Origin: Gammaproteobacteria bacterium
GTDB lineage: Bacteria > Pseudomonadota > Gammaproteobacteria > Granulosicoccales > Granulosicoccaceae
Length of the DNA: 8,985 nucleotides
Reading direction: 5' to 3'
Assembly (NCBI GenBank): GCA_020444765.1
Contig: JAGRHW010000134.1
Location: forward strand, 1-8,985
The first letter of the stretch is position 1. The number at the start of each line of letters is the position of its first letter. The translations under genes and the position numbers were made by a program. The notes under the pieces were generated by a model. The model did not search any database, had not been told where the DNA came from, and saw nothing but the letters and a program-made list of their open reading frames with translations. Shown here one piece after another: positions 5,703-8,985 of the stretch.

Positions 5703-6257
5703 ATGTTGAAATTACGCGTAACGCTACTGACGACGGCACTGCTCGTCATGCTCGGTTCGGCCTTTCAGGCAACCGCCGCCGATCTCCCTGGAGTGCAGGA
5801 ACTGGAATGGTTCGATCTGGTTCCGGAAGGTTATAACCCCGACAAAATCATCGAGGAGTATCAACAAAAATACAAGATCGACGAACTCGATGATGACGAT
5901 CCGCTGATCGTCGAACTGATGGGCAAGCTGAACGAAGTCTGGAAAATGTCGCCGGTCAATCCGGTGTTGAATGGCAAGACCGTCAAGCTGCCGGGTTATG
6001 TCGTGCCGCTGGAAACCGACGGCCAGAAAGCCTCGGAATTTTTGCTGGTGCCTTATTACGGCGCCTGTATCCACGTTCCGCCGCCGCCGTCAAACCAGAC
6101 GGTCTATGTCACGACCAAGGACAAGGAAGGCGCGGCGATCCGTCAATTGTTCGATGTGGTGTGGGTCACCGGCGTCATGAAGACCGAAAAGCTCAGCACC
6201 GATATGGCGGATGCCGGTTATGTGATCGAGGCGAGTAGCGTCGAACCTTATCAATAA
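5703..6257 (+). CDS. Secreted DUF3299 protein, last gene of the Zur operon
   Basis: A 184-aa protein with a signal peptide (1-25, cut near ATA-AD) and a mature periplasmic domain. The conserved block LPGYVVPLE, then SEFLLVPYYGACIHVPPPPSNQ-like sequence at about 112-132, is the hallmark of DUF3299; it includes the single cysteine Cys122, His124 and a run of four prolines. Cys122, His124 and nearby acidic residues could form a metal site, but this is inference. Upstream, the acidic stretch DELDDDDPLIVEL (about 61-73) is a second possible cation-binding region. CAGGA at 5696-5700 is the ribosome site and the gap to the permease gene is 25 bases, so it belongs to the same transcript. DUF3299 genes commonly follow such ABC pairs, which suggests a partner of the permease on the periplasmic side. 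The function is not known. Confidence 0.88.
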   Translation: MLKLRVTLLTTALLVMLGSAFQATAADLPGVQELEWFDLVPEGYNPDKIIEEYQQKYKIDELDDDDPLIVELMGKLNEVWKMSPVNPVLNGKTVKLPGYVVPLETDGQKASEFLLVPYYGACIHVPPPPSNQTVYVTTKDKEGAAIRQLFDVVWVTGVMKTEKLSTDMADAGYVIEASSVEPYQ

Positions 6258-6297
6258 ACGTTTGCCGGCCGGTTTCGATCGCGATCGTCCCAATCCC

Positions 6298-6339
6298 AAA
6301 AAAAGCGGCTGCCCCCGCGTGAGGGCAGCCCCGGTTTTT
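6298..6339. terminator. Bidirectional intrinsic terminator between convergent genes
   Basis: GGCTGCCC (6307-6314) pairs perfectly with GGGCAGCC (6323-6330) around an 8-base loop. On the plus strand TTTTT follows at 6335-6339, ending the Zur operon. On the minus strand the A-run at 6298-6304 reads as seven T, ending the DUF2852 gene. Both arrangements are standard Rho-independent terminators, stronger in the minus direction. Confidence 0.88.
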
Positions 6340-6367
6340 GCCAAAGTCAGGAATGGTCAGCCTGCTG

Positions 6368-6811
6368 TCAGCTTTGCCGGTTTTCCGGATTGCTGGACAT
6401 AAAACTGTCGAACTCTTCCTGGTCCGCGCGGCGTCTGGCATTAGCGCGCCAGGCGTGAAAACGCTCCGCACGATTACGTATCTCTTCCTTGATTTCATGG
6501 ATCCGGTCGTACTGGGTCTGCTGGTATTCGCGAAACACCACATTATCGCTGTGCACGCGCGGCTCGCTGTGGCCGCCGGGTTTGTATTGCTCCCATTTGC
6601 TGCGCACCGCGCCCGGCAGATCCTGAATCGGATAACCGGCCAGCGTCCAGAACAAAATACCGAGGCCGAGTGGCGGAAACAGCATAAAGCCCACGACCAT
6701 CGCGAAAATATTCGCCGCCGACCAGTGGCCTCTACCGCAGGGGCTGGCGTGTTTGCGCGAGAATATCGGGCCCTGCGCGTGGTTCGAGTGTGAATGATGT
6801 GTCGATGACAT
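6368..6811 (-). CDS. DUF2852 family membrane protein with His-rich N-terminus
   Basis: A 147-aa protein. Residues 1-11 are His-rich (STHHSHSNH). A hydrophobic segment at about 30-60 (WSAANIFAMVVGFMLFPPLGLGILFW) is one long or two short membrane helices. A charged helical tail of about 95-140 follows, probably coiled-coil, ending in RRRADQEEFDSFM. The membrane segment with GFMLFPPLGL and the C-terminal EEFDxFM are the two conserved ends of DUF2852, a family of unknown function in proteobacteria. The ribosome site is GAGG, 8 bases upstream of the ATG on the minus strand. The gene shares a terminator with the Zur operon and a promoter region with the divergent TetR gene. The His-rich start hints at metal binding, but this may be chance. 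Confidence 0.85.
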   Translation of the reverse strand: MSSTHHSHSNHAQGPIFSRKHASPCGRGHWSAANIFAMVVGFMLFPPLGLGILFWTLAGYPIQDLPGAVRSKWEQYKPGGHSEPRVHSDNVVFREYQQTQYDRIHEIKEEIRNRAERFHAWRANARRRADQEEFDSFMSSNPENRQS

Positions 6812-6831
6812 TTTCTATACCTCATCTCCGG

Positions 6832-6846
6832 GTTAACAACATACGC
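6832..6846. promoter_or_regulatory. Degenerate operator-like site, DUF2852 gene leader
   Basis: GTTAACAACATACGC matches the reverse complement of the site at 6967-6981 at 11 of 15 positions, including the first eight. It lies 21 bases upstream of the DUF2852 start codon. Its second half is weak, so it may be a half-site or chance. Confidence 0.3.
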
Positions 6847-6900
6847 GCAGCCGCTTGATTACTGCGTTTGCGCCGGTTCAACCTCGTCAACCTGTTTAAT

Positions 6901-6915
6901 GTTAACGCTGTTCAC
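6901..6915. promoter_or_regulatory. Probable TetR operator, site 1
   Basis: GTTAACGCTGTTCAC is an imperfect palindrome of half-sites GTTAAC and GTTCAC around three bases. It is the inverted counterpart of site 2 at 6967-6981 with 13 of 15 identical positions. It lies between the divergent DUF2852 and TetR genes, the usual place for the operator of a TetR-family regulator. Confidence 0.6.
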
Positions 6916-6966
6916 ATGTAATTTACGCACTTTCAGCTGGTTTGGCAATAGCCTTGCGTAAAAAAA

Positions 6967-6981
6967 GTGAACATTGTTAAC
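6967..6981. promoter_or_regulatory. Probable TetR operator, site 2
   Basis: GTGAACATTGTTAAC is the inverted copy of site 1, 66 bases away centre to centre. It overlaps the spacer and -10 of a weak promoter (TTGCGT at 6954-6959, TTAACA at 6977-6982), so binding here would block transcription of the TetR gene. This placement argues against translation starting at the GTG at 6967, which is the first codon of the site itself. Confidence 0.6.
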
Positions 6982-7032
6982 ATGGAGCTTAAGCTAAGCC
7001 ATGCCGGCCTAGCATTGACGGACCCCGATGAC

Positions 7033-7638
7033 ATGAAAAGCGGAAACAGACCTTATCACCACGGCAATCTTGCCGAATCGCTGCTCGACGCGGTGGATGC
7101 CATCGCCAGCCAGTTCGGGCTGGAGGCGGTGACCTTGCGGGCCTGCGCCAAACGGGTCGGCGTTTCACCGTCATCGGCGTTTCGTCACTATGCCGACAAA
7201 CGCGCCTTGCTGACGGCGTTTGCTACGCGTGCGCTGCATCAGCTTGCCGGCAATATGGGAGCGGCCAAACAGCGCGCCGCCGAGGAGGGTAGCAATGCTT
7301 TTTTCGCGGTTGGCATGGCGTACCTTGAATTTGCGCTCGACAAGCCGGCGTTCTTTCGCGCCATGTGGCGCGAGGAAACCATCTATGCGCAGGATGAGGA
7401 TTATCTGCAGGCGGCCAACAGCCTGTCCGCCTATCTTAAAGAAGGCTTCGTCAGCACTATCGAGGACGAAGATCCGCATGACTTCAGTCCGCAGGAGTTG
7501 CTGGCCTGGTCGGCGGTGCATGGCCTTGCGAGCCTGTTTGTCGACGGTCCGGTCGGCAGCGGCAAGTCGCGGCAGGAAAAACGGCAGATGGCCGCGCAGA
7601 TGTTGAAGGCGATGCAGCCGGTGTTCGAGCGTCGCTAG
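7033..7638 (+). CDS. TetR/AcrR family regulator with WHG-type C-terminal domain
   Basis: A 201-aa DNA-binding repressor from the chosen start. The N-terminal domain opens with RPYHHGNLAESLLDA and carries a helix-turn-helix at about 34-60 (TLRACAKRVGVSPSSAFRHYADK), typical TetR. The C-terminal ligand-binding and dimer domain includes FFRAMWREE and WSAVHGLASLFVDGP; the W and HG here are the residues for which the WHG domain is named. The ligand is unknown. The frame is open upstream to a GTG at 6967 and an ATG at 6982, which would add 22 or 17 residues, but both fall in or against a palindromic operator and lack a ribosome site. The ATG at 7033, with a weak CGGA upstream, puts the conserved RPYHHGN near the N-terminus as in relatives. 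The protein probably controls itself and the divergent DUF2852 gene through the GTTAAC-type sites. Confidence 0.88.
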   Translation: MKSGNRPYHHGNLAESLLDAVDAIASQFGLEAVTLRACAKRVGVSPSSAFRHYADKRALLTAFATRALHQLAGNMGAAKQRAAEEGSNAFFAVGMAYLEFALDKPAFFRAMWREETIYAQDEDYLQAANSLSAYLKEGFVSTIEDEDPHDFSPQELLAWSAVHGLASLFVDGPVGSGKSRQEKRQMAAQMLKAMQPVFERR

Positions 7639-7661
7639 CCTTTCAACGGTGTGCCGAACGA

Positions 7662-7704
7662 CTCCGGCTGTTTCGCCGGAGCATCGCCGGAAACTGTAAT
7701 TTTT
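7662..7704 (+). terminator. Possible terminator after the TetR gene
   Basis: CTCCGGC (7662-7668) pairs with GCCGGAG (7675-7681) around a 6-base loop. A second GCCGGA at 7686-7691 offers an alternative 3' arm closer to the T-run at 7700-7704. With the first arm the T-run is 18 bases away, so this is a weaker call than the other terminators. Confidence 0.4.
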
Positions 7705-7833
7705 CACCGAATCGCGGTTTTTTTCCAACAGACCTGAGTTACCTGATCCAGCACTATAGTCACCACGGGGACACGAGCAAGTCCTTGAACTTGACCTAAA
7801 CGACTATTTAATGACTATTTTTGGAGAGTGATC

Positions 7834-8079
7834 ATGAGCGATAAATCAGGTGGAGATATCTATCAGGGCAATGCCGGACTGCAAGGTAACGCGAGTTTTC
7901 AGGACCTTAACTCACTGGGTGTGGGTGGCGCCGGTATCGTAGGCGGTGTTGGTGGTTCGGGTGCAGCTCTTGGCGCGGCCAGCCAGACTGTAAGTCAGAG
8001 CCAGAGCCAAAGCAATTCGGCTTCAGCCGGTGATGGCGGAAGCGATAATATTCATGCCGACACCACGCTGGCTGTCTGA
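7834..8079 (+). CDS. Small Gly/Gln/Ser-rich protein, family not recognised
   Basis: An 81-aa protein of biased composition. Three successive hexads at residues 10-27 read YQGNAG, LQGNAS, FQDLNS: an aromatic or Leu residue, Gln, then small or polar residues. Next comes a Gly/Ala/Val stretch (29-50, LGVGGAGIVGGVGGSG and on) with several GxxxG spacings, then a Ser-Gln run TVSQSQSQSNSAS and an acidic end. There is no signal peptide or cysteine. The synonymous codons differ between hexads, so the repeat is not a recent DNA duplication. The start is the ATG with GGAGAG (7823-7828) 5 bases upstream; the GTG at 7828 is in frame but lacks spacing. Good ribosome site plus a strong terminator just downstream show a real single-gene unit. 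A microcin-like or amyloid-like peptide is possible from composition, but no export or immunity gene is nearby, so no function is assigned. Confidence 0.72.
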   Translation: MSDKSGGDIYQGNAGLQGNASFQDLNSLGVGGAGIVGGVGGSGAALGAASQTVSQSQSQSNSASAGDGGSDNIHADTTLAV

Positions 8080-8090
8080 ATGAAAGAACA

Positions 8091-8122
8091 GGCCGGGATA
8101 ATCCTGTCCCGGCCTTGTCTTT
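8091..8122 (+). terminator. Intrinsic terminator after the 81-aa protein gene
   Basis: GGCCGGGA (8091-8098) pairs perfectly with TCCCGGCC (8107-8114) around an 8-base loop, followed by TTGTCTTT (8115-8122). It begins 11 bases after the stop codon. Confidence 0.82.
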
Positions 8123-8443
8123 AAAAAACCGTTGCCTCGGATGCCTGTTCAGGCCACCCGTCAAAGCAGTTCAGGCGAAAATATTTCCTTGAGCCGTCCG
8201 GCTGTCATCGATAAACCAATGTGAAAAAATATTTTACAAGAATGATCCCTTGCCCGTGTTAGGTTTAATGGTGTCGTGCTTGGTATTCACTCAGTGCCGG
8301 AAAGTATCGGATTGGCTGCGTGCAAAGCCGGGTATCGGTGCTGGTGCAGGCCCGATTGGCGGGAAACAGGGCTGCCTTTACAGGCTTGCGCCATTTCTTT
8401 TACTATTCAGTCTCTTAAATATTAATCCCAGGAGTTTACAATC
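8123..8443. other. Gene-free stretch upstream of the DUF2853 gene
   Basis: I see no convincing gene here. It holds two copies of GTTCAGGC (8147-8154 and 8169-8176, 22 bases apart), the first of which is part of a small GCCTG-TT-CAGGC palindrome. It also holds two AT palindromes, AAAATATTT (8178-8186) and AAAATATTTT (8226-8235), 48 bases apart. The DUF2853 promoter is near the right end. An open frame from 8250 to 8447 has only a TTG start and runs over the promoter and ribosome site, so I do not call it. Confidence 0.5.
8377..8406 (+). promoter_or_regulatory. Probable sigma-70 promoter of the DUF2853 gene
   Basis: TTTACA (8377-8382, five of six matches to the -35) is followed by an 18-base spacer and TACTAT (8401-8406, four of six matches to the -10). 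The transcript would start near 8413, about 30 bases before the start codon. Confidence 0.5.
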
Positions 8444-8776
8444 ATGAGTGAACAAGCGGAAAAACTGGCGAAATACAAGAAGGATGCAGAAGCGCAACTG
8501 GCGCAATGTGGGGAGTCGAATATCGATGATGCGATGCTCGGTGAGCTGGTCAATAACCTGCGGCTGGTCATAGATAACAAGGATGCATTGCATGTGGCGG
8601 GCACGGATGCGGCGGAACTGGAAACCGTGCGAAAGAACTTCGTGGTCAAGAAACTGGGCGTCAGTGATCAGGAAAAAGGCAAGTCTGCCGTCGACGAGGT
8701 GGCGAAACGCATGTCCGGCATTCGCATGAAGAATCGCGCGGCATTTTACTATATGCTGAAAAAATCCCTGGCCTGA
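8444..8776 (+). CDS. DUF2853 family protein
   Basis: A 110-aa soluble, mostly helical protein without signal peptide or membrane segment. The conserved pattern is AKYKKDAEAQLAQ near the start, LVNNLRLVI in the middle, then ELETVRKNFVVKKLGV (about 66-81) and a closing RMKNRAAFYYMLKKSL. The VRxNFxxKKLG and FYYxL blocks are the signature of DUF2853, a small cytosolic family of unknown function in proteobacteria and Bacteroidota. The length is normal. The start is firm: AGGAG at 8430-8434, 9 bases before the ATG. It has its own promoter and a following stem-loop, so it is a single-gene unit. The high share of charged residues suggests an abundant soluble protein. Confidence 0.9.
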   Translation: MSEQAEKLAKYKKDAEAQLAQCGESNIDDAMLGELVNNLRLVIDNKDALHVAGTDAAELETVRKNFVVKKLGVSDQEKGKSAVDEVAKRMSGIRMKNRAAFYYMLKKSLA

Positions 8777-8814
8777 AATACAAGCCTGCAAGGAAGCAGA
8801 CACAACGTTTTTCC

Positions 8815-8853
8815 GGGGCGATCGCCCAATGTCCGGCGATCGTCCCCTGTCTT
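8815..8853 (+). terminator. Probable terminator after the DUF2853 gene
   Basis: GGGGCGATCG (8815-8824) pairs with CGATCGTCCCC (8837-8847) over 10 bp with one bulged T, followed by TGTCTT. The loop is 12 bases. The T-run is poor, so termination may be weak or Rho-assisted. Confidence 0.5.
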
Positions 8854-8934
8854 AAGCCCGTCCGGACTCTCTTATACCATCTGCCATTTTTTCCTGGATT
8901 AAGTATTATCATGGCTATGGAAAAGGCAAGTTAG

Positions 8935-8985
8935 CCGTCATTCCCGCGCAGGCGGGAATCCAGCTGCGGGCTGTCCGGTGTTGGT
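8935..8985. repeat. Dispersed palindromic repeat, copy 2 (cut by window edge)
   Basis: The sequence from 8935 to 8964 is identical to 7-36 of copy 1, including the ATTCCCGCGCAGGCGGGAAT core at 8940-8959. Seven bases further on, both copies have CTGTCC (43-48 and 8971-8976), so the shared unit is at least about 42 bp. The right end is outside the window. Confidence 0.8.

Noticed and set aside
6276..6287. CGATCGCGATCG palindrome after the DUF3299 gene, with further CGATCG copies at 8819-8824 and 8837-8842.
   Set aside because: These are too few and too GC-simple to call a repeat family, and the later two are arms of a terminator-like stem.
6193..6825. A 210-codon minus-strand frame overlapping the DUF2852 gene and the operon end.
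   Set aside because: It runs through the terminator at 6298-6339 and into the DUF3299 gene; the overlapping DUF2852 frame has a good ribosome site and family motifs.
7171..7728. A 185-codon minus-strand frame opposite the TetR gene.
   Set aside because: It is an antisense shadow of a clear TetR gene, with a composition rich in Arg and His and no motif.
7834..8079. Calling the 81-aa protein a bacteriocin with a double-glycine leader.
   Set aside because: The residues before the GG pairs do not follow the usual leader pattern, there are several equal GG sites, and no immunity or export gene is in the window.
8250..8447. A 65-codon plus-strand frame ending at the DUF2853 start.
   Set aside because: It has only a TTG start (or a later ATG with a poorly spaced ribosome site), covers the DUF2853 promoter and ribosome site, and has no family-like pattern.

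Overview
The window looks like chromosomal DNA of a gammaproteobacterium of moderate to fairly high G+C. The reasons are a SlyD with the histidine-rich tail usual in that class, a canonical Zur operator, a Zrg-type zinc gene set, DUF2852 and DUF2853 genes, and dispersed CGTCATTCCCG...GGGAATCCAG palindromic repeats. The genus cannot be fixed from the sequence. There is no rRNA, tRNA, CRISPR array, transposase or phage gene.

Layout. (1) 1-117: a dispersed palindromic repeat. (2) 118-1675: a HAD-family phosphatase gene (minus) diverges from slyD and a small membrane-protein gene (plus). (3) 1676-1840: a gene-free gap between convergent genes, holding a perfect 11-bp inverted repeat. (4) 1841-2350: a minus-strand PEGA-type lipoprotein gene with a hairpin in its leader. 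(5) 2351-6340: the centre of the window, a five-gene plus-strand operon behind a near-perfect Zur box. It encodes a small His/Cys membrane-anchored protein (DUF2946-like), a periplasmic His/Glu-rich ZrgA-like protein (DUF2796), an ABC ATPase, an FtsX/MacB-type permease and a secreted DUF3299 protein. A bidirectional terminator closes it. (6) 6368-7638: a DUF2852 membrane-protein gene and a TetR regulator gene, divergent, with a family of GTTAAC-type operator-like sites between them. (7) 7834-8776: two small single-gene units, one for an 81-aa Gly/Gln/Ser-rich protein of unknown family and one for a DUF2853 protein. (8) 8935-8985: a second copy of the repeat at 1-117, in the same orientation and cut by the window edge.

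How the genes work together. The Zur box implies that the five-gene operon is repressed when zinc is plentiful and switched on in zinc starvation. ZrgA and the small His/Cys protein are candidate periplasmic zinc binders. The ABC pair is of the FtsX/MacB/LolC class rather than the usual importer class, so it may drive work in the periplasm or outer membrane rather than carry zinc across the inner membrane. Related systems in Vibrio are known as Zrg, so the operon is not wholly new, but its mechanism and the role of the first and last genes are poorly defined. The TetR/DUF2852 pair looks like a self-contained regulatory module. The 81-aa protein is the least explained gene in the window.
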